The translations under genes were made by a program, and so were the position numbers. 64,000 nucleotides of DNA from Pycnopodia helianthoides (Eukaryota > Echinodermata > Asteroidea > Forcipulatida > Asteriidae): assembly GCA_032158295.1 (NCBI GenBank), contig CM063254.1, forward strand, positions 3,015,538-3,079,537. The letters run 5' to 3'. Shown here piece by piece: positions 48,425 to 58,618 of the stretch (its first letter is position 1; each line of letters begins with the position of its first letter). Below the pieces are notes generated by a model, which was given only the letters and a program-made list of their open reading frames with translations, made no database searches and was not told the origin of the DNA.

Positions 48425-48990
48425 CGTTTGTTTGTTTGTATGTTTATTTGTTTTGTTTGTTGGGTGTGTGTTTATTATTTTGTTTGTTTGTTTGTTTGTT
48501 TGTTTGTTTGTGTGTTTGTTTGTTTATCTTTGTATTGTTTGTTGAGGTGTTATTGTTTTTGTTGTTTTGTTTGTTTGTTTGTTTGTTTGTTTGTTTGTTT
48601 TTTGTTTGTTGTTTGTTTGTTTGTTTGTTTGTTTGTTTGTTTGTTTGTTTGTTTGTTTGTTTGTTTGTTTGTTTGTTTGTTTGTTTGTTTGTTTGTTTGT
48701 TTGTTTGTTTGTTTGTTTGTTTGTTTGTTTGTTTGTTTGTTTGTTTGTTTGTTTGTTTGTTTGTTTGTTTGTTTGTTTGTTTGTTTGTTTGTTTGTTTGT
48801 TTGTTTGTTTGTTTGTTTGTTTGTTTGTTTGTTTGTTTGTTTTTGTTTGTTTGTTTGTTTGTTTGTTTGTTTGTTTGTTTGTTTGTTTGTTTGTTTGTTT
48901 GTTTGTTTGTTTGTTTTGTTTGTTTGTTTGTTTGTTTGTTTGTTTGTTTGTTTGTTTGTTTGTTTTATTGTTTTGCTTTGGTTTGGTTTT
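48425..48990. repeat. (TTTG)n microsatellite, over 500 bp
   Basis: Interrupted units occur up to about 48600, then an almost pure tract of more than 80 (gttt) units runs to about 48965. Long open frames of Phe-Val-Cys-Leu repeats in three frames are an artefact of this. Confidence 0.98.
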
Positions 48991-50334
48991 TTTTATGGCA
49001 GTTTAAAACATTGTGCAGTTGGTTTTCGTTGATAAAACAGCGATGCAAATGATGTGATAGTGCTGAACAAGGCAAAATGTTAGCACAAACGTTTACGCGT
49101 TGGGCAAAACTGGAGAGGGTTTCGGTGCCCGCTACCGGGCCCAACAAATAATGTTCAGTTCCCAGACGATCTATAATGTAATTCAAGCGTTTTAGGTTAA
49201 CAAGACATCGTTGATTTAGGCTACCACCTTACTATAAAAATTGTATGCGCTGTGCACAATGTCGGACGTTCTGACGTCATGCGTAGAACGGTTTGGCGTG
49301 TTATGGCGTCCATGACCAGACATTTGTTACAAATAGTTAATAAATCCACATGGGAAATTGACCTGGTATTCAAAAATCAATTTTGAATCCGGAGGCAAAA
49401 ACAAACGTTAAATCAAATTGGAAAAGACAAAATAATTGGTTTAAACTAATTTTCACTTATTTGAACGGCACGGCAGCTTTACATTTCGTGAACTCATTGT
49501 AACAAGATTAATTATACATATAATTTTTACATTTTCTAACAATTACGAGGTACTATCATTAAAATGAAACCACTGAAGTGTAAAATTATTTATTTTTTAG
49601 TGCATATAAAATGTATATCACCTTATTCACACGTTTCAGCTTTTTTCTTTAACCCTGCCTTGAATAAAACATATTTATTTTTACACACACTAGGATAAAT
49701 TTTGAGGATGCTGGGGTTGTCAGCAGAGGTAACCCAGCAAGTCCTTTGTACTTGGAAATAATGCGCATGATCATAACTGTGTAATCAATGAAAATTTACC
49801 TGGTAAATCTGCTGCCACCTAACGTTCCAAAGTATCCAAGTGAACTGAATAATAAAAACGGTTCTCGTTTACAAACACCAGTACACAATAAACAGGCACA
49901 CTCTTTGCACATTTTAACTACACTCTACTTCCCATGTTGATCTAGGATGGCAGCGGTCGAAGACATTTCATCCAAAAATAGTAAAAACAGCCTCTTATGC
50001 AAGAACGTTTAACATTTAACATCACAAATCACCCAGTCGATTTTATTTTAGAAAAATCCCTTTAGCCGTATAGTACTCATTCAAAGCATATCAAATTTCA
50101 CCACCAAGTCAAGAGCAGTGACATAATTATTTCAGATCAGTCTGGAGTATAAGGTTAATAATATTTGTATGTGTGAGCTACTTTCCACTTCAGTTTGACT
50201 TACATCCAGGGTAAGGTCCGGATCACAATTACCCATAGAGTAGGAACACATTATTTAGGTCCGGATGACTAGTCAGTTCCAATGGCATTCCGGCTCATTT
50301 AAGATCTAACACCGGAGTGCGAATTACACTCTAA
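48991..50334. other. No gene recognised
   Basis: No coding motif or repeat was recognised; AT-rich. Confidence 0.5.
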
Positions 50335-50530
50335 AGACTCCAGGGTCAGGACTGACCCAGATTCCGGGTCCAGGAAAGCCCGACCCATTTCTGGGTCAGG
50401 CTGACCCGGAAAGTGTTTAACATTTTATTTTTACTCTAATTCTGCGTAAGTTTGATTCATTTCGGTGTCAGTTTGAAACGGATTCTGGGTCAGGCCCCAC
50501 GGGACCCGGATCCGGAAGTTTTTTTAGAAG
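50335..50530. mobile_element. 'gggtca' MITE, near full-length
   Basis: tacactctaaagactccagg at the left; 'gacccggatccggaagttt' and 'tttttagaa' at the right. Confidence 0.85.
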
Positions 50531-51857
50531 GTACAGCCATCCAGATTTCGGTGAAGATTGAGATTCTGTCCACCGGGGATTCTGTATTCTGACTTGATTG
50601 CCTGGTTTGTTTAGGACATTGTGCCTCCCGAGGCAGATTTTCCTAGGATAATGTGTAGCCCCATAAGGCTATTGCCCCCGCCATGTACATGGATGAACAA
50701 ATTACATTTCGGTCTTAGCGCGGATAGTGTTTCCCTCCGGAAATTAGCCTAAGTGCTTTAAAAATGAACTTCTCGGGGGAAACTATTGGTGGCGCACTTT
50801 ATCATTAATATCGGATAATAATAACACAGCTTTCTACTCTATACTTTAGTTATAACCCGGTCACCAGTTACTTCATGTCCCTTTACCACTTAGTGCCAAC
50901 ACCCAATATAAAACAAATCTAAATACTTCCGGGCTCAGAGCCCCGTACCTGTATGGACCCATCCACATAATCAGCCATAATCCACGGGCTATTTTTCGCT
51001 TTATAGCTCCATTATAAACTTTCAAAATGTTTTTCTTTCATTAATCAGAACTGAAGTTGATGTTTGATACTGTGGAAAAATTAATTGGGGTTGAACTTAA
51101 TTGAACCCTGTGCGCTTAATACACCAACCACCGAATCCAATGATCATACAACATAAAAATAACTATATTTTCGTTTTTAGTTTTGTTTTCCCTTTTACTT
51201 CTCCATAATTAGTGTTAGCAATAGTATATAGTAAATGTGTCGAAATTTATTTTATAAAGGGGCTCCAATGTCCAATATTTTGTGATGCACTCATTTTCCA
51301 ATAGATAGAGTCTCATTGATAGTGGGTTAAATGTACAAATCTCTAGCCTCACGTTAAAATGAAGGGGAAAAAAAACATTTTATGTAATATTATTTCGAAG
51401 TTCAATTAATTTGAAACATGACGTCATTGGATAACAACAATGTCATTTTGATTAAATATAAAAATCAAGAAATTAACTTTAAAAAATTAATGTATAAAAA
51501 TGTACACCCATGTTTTGAAAATGTGGAAACATTGGATGTTTTTGGATGTTGACGAACGGCACTCTAAGGGCATCAGACAAAATAATATCACACCGTTTTA
51601 ACGTGAGGTAAGAGACTTGTAATTTTCTCCACTCTCAAAAGGACTCTATTTTGGGGAAAACTGGAGCATCCAAAAACTTAATTTGACATTGTGGTCCTCT
51701 TTAAGAGGAACTTGAAAAAGCAGCATTTCCGGTGATGCACAAGTTGTTCCTGCCGGCGGTTCTCTATATGGAAACAAGTACAAAATGAAAGAGAAGTTAA
51801 TAGGATAAAAGCAATAAGACACAAGCTACCTGTAAACACAAGATAACATACATGTAG
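50531..51857. other. No gene recognised
   Basis: AT-rich sequence without recognised features. Confidence 0.5.
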
Positions 51858-52070
51858 TACACTCTAAAAACAAACACCTGGGTCAGAATTGACCTGGATT
51901 CCGGGTCCCAGGGAGCCTGACCCAAAACCGGTCAAAAATGGGATATAGCCTCGGATCAGTATCTGGGTCAGTATTGACCCATTTCTTGGTCATTTTGGCT
52001 CAGACTCCAGGTCATACTGATCCAGAAATGGGAATCCGGGTCAATTCTGAAAAGTAATTTTTAGAGCGTA
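51858..52070. mobile_element. 'gggtca' MITE, near full-length
   Basis: tacactctaaaaacaaacac at the left; 'gtaatttttagagcgta' at the right. The inverted ends CTCTAAAAA / TTTTTAGAG are bounded by TA on both sides. It sits about 400 bases beyond the CNT polyadenylation signal. Confidence 0.88.
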
Positions 52071-52464
52071 CGCATTTGAAGACATTTGTACGCATTTACG
52101 CACATTGTTTGGGCTACACAATGCCAACAAAACATAGTTAGCTCCAAGAAAACGCGGTGATGATTTGTTTTTGGCCGTGCGATTTATTATTTTCTAAACT
52201 ACTGGAAGCAAGTGAAAACTTCACTAGCAAGAGTAGACCACCCTCATAGAAGGTTGTTCATTAGACTGGTCCCCTGTCTTTATCTACAAGGGTAAATACA
52301 GGCACTGGTCTCACAGGCCCAATGATTTCATTGGATAAACTTGCAGTGATATAAGCTTTCCATGTGCTATAATTGGTCCACTCTGAAGTGGCGTAGATTG
52401 TAAGCTAACCACTTTTGATCGTCTGCGGCATGCACGTGTGCATAATGTTTGTAGGTAATGTTGC

Positions 52465-52470
52465 TTTATT
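52465..52470 (-). terminator. Probable polyadenylation signal AATAAA of the CNT gene
   Basis: On the minus strand, this is the first AATAAA 3' of the proposed stop codon, about 310 bases downstream. No earlier AATAAA was seen between the stop and this site. Confidence 0.5.
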
Positions 52471-52778
52471 CAATATGTAATATGTGTGCGTGTGTAGGAA
52501 GACTACGAATCTCCGACCGTGTGAATGGGATGCGAGGTCAAAGGTACATCTGGCAGGGTCCTGCCGGGTTATTATCGTACCACCATCGTCTGACTCTAAT
52601 GTGGCGGCATGATGACGTCATTGCACATCATGACACCATAAATCATAAAACATAAAACTTTCTAATGATTTGTTTTACGGTTCGTGTTGCCTCGCCACGT
52701 TTTGCGTTTATGCAGTACGCCATCCGGAGTGTAAAGGTTATAAACTGCTTACCTGCGCAGCAAGTCTGTGTCCCCCAA

Positions 52779-52846
52779 CTAATTGGTCGCAGGAGTCGTT
52801 GGTATTTTTACGGGATTAAACAGCTGTGTTTCGTCATACAAAAGAC
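52779..52846 (-). CDS. slc28a: CNT terminal coding exon (C-terminal tail)
   Basis: This exon was found by phase and motif. The acceptor ttataattatttgcag precedes GT, which completes the Gly codon left by the previous exon. The reading LLYDETQLFNPVKIPTTPATN is followed by TAG. The Leu-Leu-Tyr after Ala-Gly matches the AGILY end of human CNTs; the rest of the tail is not conserved. The assignment rests on one acceptor, the correct phase and three residues. Confidence 0.72.
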
Positions 52847-55800
52847 CTGCAAATAATTATAAAGTTTAGCAAACTCACAAGTGACTCGTCACACTGTCAC
52901 GTGGACCTGTACAATATAAACATTGGACGTTGAGACCAATATTCTCACGCCGTGGCAGTGAAGAAAAATCCCCTTCAAAAATCCCCTCGGTCCACTAAAA
53001 AGCAACAATAAAGTCCCTTGATTTTGTCCAATCCACTCCGAGGTAGTAGGAGCAAACCACACCAGGACAAGTATATCCGACCGAGTAGTCTCTCAATTTG
53101 TTTTAATCTACTTAGTAGACAAATGCGGTTCTTACAAGAACAATCTACACGTCAGCAAAGTAGATATTACGATTATTGTTATGAATTTCTGGTGATGAAA
53201 CCAAGGATGCCTCACAAGTGAACATAATCACTGTAGCTCGCAAGCCCGAGGAAAACTGTAAACAAGGGTTCATGCAAGGTGAATCAAAAACACCCGGGGT
53301 TAACCCCCTACTTTTCCACGACAGGTGCTCTGTGGACAAAACAATTGCTCAAGGACACACCAAACTAATACATGGGGTAAACAAAGTATAAACTCTGCGT
53401 CATAGAAACACGTTTTGAATAAGATTACACAACTTACCTGCTACACAAGCTGTCATGAAAAGTGCTACCAGTGCGGCTAAGAAGGCCCTCACACACAGCT
53501 TGGAGATCTCCGACTTACGATGAGGTACAAGCGGTATCAGTCCACCCATCATCACCCCAATGCTACCGAGGTTGGCGAACCCACACAAGGCATAGGTGGC
53601 AATCACCTGGGACCGTCGCTGTAAAAAGGACAAGGCATATTTTTTAAAGATGACTTCCACGCGTTACATCACTATGTGACGATGAAACCAGCATCAAAGG
53701 TTTACTTTCATAGACTGTGACTTTGATAGGCTATAGGCATTGTCCGTCTGTATGAAGCCTCGTCCAAACGCGAACGTTTTCAAACAAACTGACAGAGCCA
53801 GACCCGAAGCCAGTGCTGGAACCGGAACCCACACCCTGGTGACTCGGCACCAGAACTCGAGTCCGACGCACTGAACCGCTCGGCAAGGACACGCCACACT
53901 TTAATATCCGGAACCACTTTAATATCCGGATGACATAAATTTAGTGCGTAACGGGAAGTTTAATACTCAGAAACTTTGCTGATCAACTTTAAGGAACACT
54001 TGGAACTCGGAGGTGACAAGGATAGAACTGACAGGTATTAATTAAAAGACTGAGAGTGCTTTATTCAAAATGGGAATCTTTGAAACGATAGAGGGCAGCA
54101 GACATGCAGGAAACGCTTTCAATCGCCGACGGAGCTGTCAAGTGGCTTTCTGAACTGCACTCAAATCTTATTTATATATTTATTTATGTTGTGTCACAAG
54201 AAAGAAGAAGAAGGATAGGCATAATATCGCATAGGCTGTCAAAGTCTGTTGCCACCTAGCGTCCCAGTACATACCGTCATTTGATCATTATCGACATACA
54301 CCGCCATTGTCTGATAAGCAACGATCTCATTCAGGAATGCTTTAACCCCGATCAGCTCCGCTACGATCAGGCAGTCGTTTACATCCACTCCCAAAAGCCA
54401 CGCTAGGGGATACAGCACATACTGACATATTTTCTGCAAGTGTGAATAATATTGTGTCATATTGTTATAATAGTGGTATACCATGAACAATGTGACCAGC
54501 ACTGTAATTGGCCAAATACACCTTACGTCATCGTGGTTGCCACCATTTTGGGAGTAGATGTCCCCGTGTGTTTTTATACAGCGTGGTGCACATTTTAGGC
54601 GACGGAGTGCATACACTTTCACGAGTTGACTCCCGAGATGGCTAGCGTGACAGCAGATAGCAACCGCTTGTTGTGACGTTGGTGCAAGGGGTGTCAATCG
54701 GCACAAGACAGAAACTGTATGCAAATCGTTCATTGGGTTGTTTGTTTATTGGCATATTTATGTAGTCTTGTCTCGTGGTTCATTTGTTGTACAGCGGAAC
54801 AATAGTGGTTGTGAAACAGCAAAGGTCCCGTACAATCTGTCATCAAGTTTTAGACGCAGTGAGATGACATTGTATAACTAATTATGGGCAAAGGCGTGGT
54901 GTTGATCGAAAGAGCCTTTGTGAGTATTTTAAGTTTTTAACATGAGCTTGGCTTTGTAGAATCCTCAATGAATCCCACTTCGAATGGATTTGTGTTTCTT
55001 AATACCTTATACGTGTTAGGGTTAGGGTTATGAGTTGTGCATCTTTGAGGATTACTTGATTTCATTACATGTAAATAACACTACACAAAGTAAAACAGTA
55101 GTCCAATATTTACCTGAAAGCTGAGACCTTCAATATCAACAAGACTCCCCAGCCATTCCAGGACAGCGTTGACAAATGCCAGAACGCTGATGATGGCCAA
55201 GATGTTCGCCAAGATGTAACCACATATCTTTAATCCGTCGATTGCACCAACATACATGGCTTCCAAGGCATTACTCTCCGGACTGCAAAATAAAAGGGAA
55301 AAGGCACGATTTGAAAGAAAAGTTGCAAAGTTGGGGACTGACAGTGGTCGTCCAGTGTTATTTGGTTAATGCGTTAAAATGGATTGTTGAATTTGTAAGA
55401 ACTTTTCCTAACGAACGCACGCTTTGGACGCCTCGATTGCGGCACTCTTTTCCGTCTGGGGCGTCTTCGTCTCCGGTAAAAACATCTTGGCCGTCACCAA
55501 AGCTGCAGGTGCCGACATGAAGGACGCCGCCAAGAGGTGAGGTGCGCTTATCCCGAACGAGATGAATATCGCCAGGACGCTGCCGGCAATAGTGGCGAAG
55601 CCCCCGACGATGACGGCGTGCATCTCCGACCTGGTCATGTCATTCAAGTACGGTTTGATGGCAAGGGGAGCCACAGTCTGAAAACGAACAGAGTGTGTAA
55701 AAACCGTCGTCATAAAATACTCAAAGTCTCTTGGAAGACATCATGCAATGTAAATTGTTTTGAATGTGTATGCCTTTCAGAAAACATTAGGCATTGCTGT

Positions 55801-58618
55801 TCGACAATAAGACGGTCCTGTGTTATTTTAAAGGTCCATATTCTCACCATTCCAACGAATATGTTTGAGGCCGTGGCAAAGGACTCGGCCCCTGACGTCC
55901 CCATGGTGAAATGCATGATGTGGGCGACGGCTTCAATAAGGACCTGCATGACTTTCCAATAGTACAGCAGAGCAAAGACTGCACTGGTGAAGATAATGAC
56001 GGGTAACACCTGCAAAAGACAGGTAACTTGTCAGGGGGTTACTAGTAACCAAACAGGGGGTTACAGGTAAACCAATCAGGGGTAGCAGGTATAAACTGGT
56101 CAGGGTTATATGTATAAACTGGTCAGGTGATTACAGGTAAGTATTCAGAAAGTTACAGGTAACTGTTCAGGGGGTTCAGGTAACTGGTTAGGGGGTTGAA
56201 GGTAATTGGTCTGTGGGATAAAGGTAATTGGTCAGTGGGATGAAGTTTAAAAAAAAAAAATACGAAACATTGGTTTTAACCAAATGAAACCACTCACAAC
56301 AAGAAGAAACTGGTGGGCAGCCAACGGGGTTGGCCCAAAGACGAAATCAGCTCCCACATTGGTGTAACTTAGAAAAGTTTCAACCTCGTTCCCGAGCCAG
56401 TTGAATGCATCGAACCCAATCTGTGTCCGTAATATCAGTATACCGAGGAAGAGCTGGAGCCAAAGACCCCAGAATACGGTGCGCCAATTGATCTGGGCAT
56501 CAAGAAGAAAATGAAACTTTTCAAGCAGCTATCTTCGTCAAACTGTCCTCTACAAAAAAGAGTTGGTCGATTTCAAATCTAGCGATTGTTTATAATTATA
56601 TGTGTTTTTTATGTTAACTAAAATTTAGAATATTACAGGAGATTTCAGGTAAATTCTTTAAATTGCATTTTGTGCCGAAAATCATCAAAACACTCAATTT
56701 TGAAGAGGCAAGTCGACCTTGCGTGCTTGACGAAGGAACTTTTGAAATTTAGATTTAAAAAAAAAAACAAGGGTGTATTGGCTGTTAAGAAAAACACTAT
56801 TCAATGTTTACGAAAGAGGGCGCTCTCACCATATTCGGTTTTTTGGAGCTGAGGAAGCTGATTATGAGCATGCTGAACAAACCAAACAGCGACCTGAGAC
56901 GCTCTGGCTCGTTCACAACGGAATGGAAGACACCCGTCAGACCACACATTACCAGAATAATTGTGGCAAAAAGTAGGTAGACCACACTGAAACAGCAGAG
57001 AGAAACATTCATCCATTATGCTTTCTTTTTCTTCATCTTCTTTTGTTTACTTCTTTTTTTACACCTTTCTTTCAATTTAACTTTTTGTCTCTTTACTTCA
57101 TCTGTTTCACAATCCAGTACTATGAGTTAACTCTTCATGCTTTTTTTCCCTGGTACTACTGCTGAACCTATAAACTCCCTTTCTACATGTTGTTATCCCA
57201 TGAAGTTTTAACCTATTATAGCCCCATTTAAGGCCAGTCCACTGGACTCCACCCATGTCCTTAACAAAGTCCAGTTGATGGACCCTAAAACGCCAAGGTT
57301 CATAGGAAATGTGGGTAAAGTTCTGTCTTCTGCTGACCTATGCAGCCCTTACCTTTCCAGTCGCCTTCTGGCCCTGTGCCGGGGGACTTTCATGAGCGAA
57401 ACAAGAGAAATTGTGTACAGAGGTGACGGCACAATGGAGTTCTACTGAGAAACATTCTGACCACTGACTGTATAATTATTCAAATCATGCAAATTAAAGT
57501 GAACCTCATGGAAAATATCGCCAAAAACCCAGAACATTTTCAAGAGTGTTTGGCTCTTTACAATAAACTTTCTTTTCTCTTCTGGCCCCAATTCCATGGG
57601 ATCCACACAGTGCCCTGTAGAGCATGTGATGGTAAGGACTGTACGCACATCATTCTGCGGCAAGCAGTGTCGTGCAATTTAGCCCGTGGTCATAAGGGTG
57701 GGCCGTCGATGCTGAGTGATTCACCCCTTGTCATGTTTTTATACAGATCCCTTGCATGTGACGTCACAAGCCCAAACTAGTGCCCTCACTAAGATCCACA
57801 AAGACCTATCATTGGCTGAAAGCCGTGCACAGTGTGTATGCTCGTGCGCGTTTCCATTGTTTGACATCAACAATAGCAGCCAATGCAGGGGGTCTAGTGT
57901 TTTGTCTTGATGGGTACTGCACCAACACCCCTTCTCAGGGATCACACGGGCAGAGTCGGTTGTGCGCATGGAACTCACTGCCAACCATGCCAGAAATACC
58001 GGGGCGAACCCCTTGTACTGGGGTTGTTTGCGTGCATTTAGATAACACACGGGACATACGGCTTTACATCCCATCGACGACGCAATAATGGTTTTGTCTC
58101 TTGCTTAAGGACATAAGTGTCAAGACAAGGGTTCAAACCCACACTCTGCCGAACAGAAATCTCTTAGCGTCCGGTGCGCTTGACTGCTCGGCCACGACAC
58201 GCCATCAATCATCACAAAACAAGATATAAAACGATTAAAAAGACAAAAAGTATAATTATCTGTGTGACATGTTAGTACAAAGATTCCCCAACATAACAAT
58301 TGTAAATATAAAAAAAATGACTTACCATCTTATCAATAACTTTCTCTCCGAGAAAAACCAGCCAAATTTGCGTCCAAATGTGCTCGAGCTGGAGCTTATG
58401 GCTTCACCGAATCTGTACTTCACCAGCCGGTAAGTCACGTAACAAGCGGCCAGGATGGTTATGATTAATAGCGCCATCGCGCGGTCGAAGTTGATTGCGA
58501 GGGCCCAAATGAGGAAGGCTACATACAAGCACAGGTGGAGGAGGACGACGATCCATATGATAAGGCTGCGATGCGACTTGAAAAACCCCGTGATGGCTAG
58601 GTCGACCTCTTCGATTTT
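52779..58618 (-). CDS. slc28a: Concentrative nucleoside transporter (SLC28/CNT family), nine exons, N-terminus missing
   Basis: Family role: a plasma-membrane protein that imports nucleosides with Na+ or H+. Exons at 58618-58326, 56986-56830, 56492-56298, 56009-55848, 55677-55421, 55282-55114, 54433-54275, 53618-53438 and 52846-52779 join in frame (1641 bases, 546 residues plus stop), all with GT-AG introns. The domain order fits the family: N-terminal helices (about 20-66 and 99-145), WRTVFWG (153-159), gate region (216-300), GSLVDIEGLSFQ (400-411), the signature GVKAFLNEIVAY (440-451) and CGFANLGSIG (476-485). Human CNTs have about 650-690 residues, so roughly 100 N-terminal residues are not accounted for. 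Residue 271 is Val where the family has Glu (hCNT3 Glu343); Glu447 (hCNT3 Glu519) is kept. The linker before CGFAN is shorter than in human CNTs. The paralogue cannot be fixed; CNT3-like is a guess. Confidence 0.95.
53200..53275. repeat. Dispersed repeat F, short copy in a CNT intron
   Basis: 'aatcactgtagctcgcaag' and 'aaactgtaaacaagggt' match the longer copy at 36.5 kb. It lies between the last two coding exons of the transporter gene. Confidence 0.55.
53438..53618 (-). CDS. slc28a: CNT exon with CGFAN motif
   Basis: The exon is 181 bases: 60 codons plus 1 base. The acceptor reads ctttttacag and the donor GTAAGT. RRSQVIATYALCGFANLGSI carries the Phe, Asn and Ser that contact nucleoside in VcCNT (Phe366, Asn368, Ser371). 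MMGGLIPLVPHRKSEISKL and the last helix up to ACVAG follow. The reading frame runs on into the intron to a stop, but the strong GTAAGT and loss of similarity mark the splice. Confidence 0.95.
54275..54433 (-). CDS. slc28a: CNT exon with signature motif GxKxxxNExVA
   Basis: The exon is 159 bases and gives 53 residues, phase 0 at both ends, with acceptor cacttgcag and donor GTATGT. It carries the CNT signature as GVKAFLNEIVAYQ. The Glu aligns with hCNT3 Glu519 and VcCNT Glu332, a ribose contact. The Phe that usually follows it is Ile here. The exon ends YVDNDQMT, giving a linker about 15-20 residues shorter than in human CNTs. Confidence 0.95.
55016..55032. repeat. Short telomere-like run (TTAGGG)
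   Basis: gttagggttagggtta, about two and a half TTAGGG units, lies in the CNT intron between the exons at 55114 and 54433. It is too short to be more than an interstitial trace. Confidence 0.6.
55114..55282 (-). CDS. slc28a: CNT exon, mid-core helices
   Basis: The exon is 169 bases: one base that completes an Ala codon and 56 residues. The acceptor reads attttgcag and the donor GTAAAT. It contains NALEAMYVGAIDGLKICGYI, a hydrophobic helix ANILAIISVLAFVNAVLEWL, and GSLVDIEGLSFQ. The last motif matches human GELVDIQGLTFQ and ends at the same exon edge. Confidence 0.95.
55421..55677 (-). CDS. slc28a: CNT exon, second half of hairpin 1 with Glu-to-Val change
   Basis: The exon is 257 bases: 85 codons plus 2 bases. 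The acceptor reads gttttcag and the donor is GTGCGT, chosen because it keeps frame with the next exon. It begins TVAPLAIKPYLNDMT where relatives have TEAPLLIRPYL; the second codon is GTG instead of GAG. MHAVIVGGFATIAGSVLAIF and APHLLAASFMSAPAAL are strongly family-like. The exon ends in a polar linker rich in Lys, Thr and Glu, as in other CNTs. Confidence 0.95.
55848..56009 (-). CDS. slc28a: CNT exon, gate helix and first half of hairpin 1
   Basis: The exon is 162 bases and gives 54 residues, phase 0 at both ends, with acceptor cttttgcag and donor GTGAGA. It reads VLPVIIFTSAVFALLYYW, then HFTMGTSGAESFATASNIFVGM. The Asn and Gly of NIFVGM align with hCNT3 Asn336 and Gly340. The exon ends inside hairpin 1, so the next exon supplies the residue after Thr that is normally Glu. 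Confidence 0.95.
56040..56250. repeat. Minisatellite filling a CNT intron
   Basis: About eight imperfect copies of a 24-31 base unit resembling ggtaactggtcagggggtta. It fills most of the 288-base intron between the exons at 56298 and 56009 and ends a few tens of bases from the splice acceptor. Confidence 0.8.
56298..56492 (-). CDS. slc28a: CNT exon, start of conserved core (WRTVFWG)
   Basis: The exon is 195 bases and gives 65 residues, phase 0 at both ends, with acceptor gcccag and donor GTGAGT. It begins INWRTVFWGLWLQLFLGILI, the hallmark opening of the nucleoside-transporter N domain (human CNT3 SWRTVFWGLGLQFVFGILV). It continues through a Gly-Asn-Glu loop and DFVFGPTPLAAHQF, which matches the family's SFVFG segment. 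Confidence 0.95.
56830..56986 (-). CDS. slc28a: CNT exon with third and fourth N-terminal helices
   Basis: The exon is 157 bases. It completes a split Cys codon (TG+T) and then gives 52 residues, ending in SSKKPNM at phase 0. The acceptor reads ctgtttcag and the donor GTGAGA. The helix VVYLLFATIILVMCGLTG is followed by NEPERLRSLFGLFSMLIISF, which aligns with the human CNT segment around RPEQLIPFAGICMFILILF. The intron before it, 1,339 bases, holds a SINE. Confidence 0.9.
57770..58206 (-). mobile_element. tRNA-derived SINE inside a CNT intron
   Basis: On the minus strand the element begins with a tRNA-like head, gtcgtggccgagcagtcaag, followed by a B-box-like ggtttgaaccc (58129-58139). The next phrase, 'ttatgtccttaagcaaga', resembles the post-head segment of the SINEs at 33.5 and 41.4 kb. 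The remainder up to about 57770 is GC-richer than the flanking intron. The 3' limit is approximate. Confidence 0.65.
58326..58618 (-). CDS. slc28a: CNT exon with first two membrane helices (first exon found)
   Basis: The exon carries 97 codons plus 2 bases. The acceptor reads tctctgtacag and the donor GTAAGT. It starts in phase 0 with KIEEVDLAITGFFKSHRSL, a cytoplasmic amphipathic stretch. Two hydrophobic helices follow (about residues 20-44 and 47-66), then a Ser-rich basic loop. NFDRAMALLIIT corresponds to NFQRALALFVIT in human CNT3. There is no start Met at the beginning, so at least one 5' exon is missing. Confidence 0.9.

Noticed and set aside
48359..49052. Open frames of 161-215 codons
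   Set aside because: They are translations of the (TTTG)n microsatellite, with Phe-Val-Cys-Leu repeats in all three frames.
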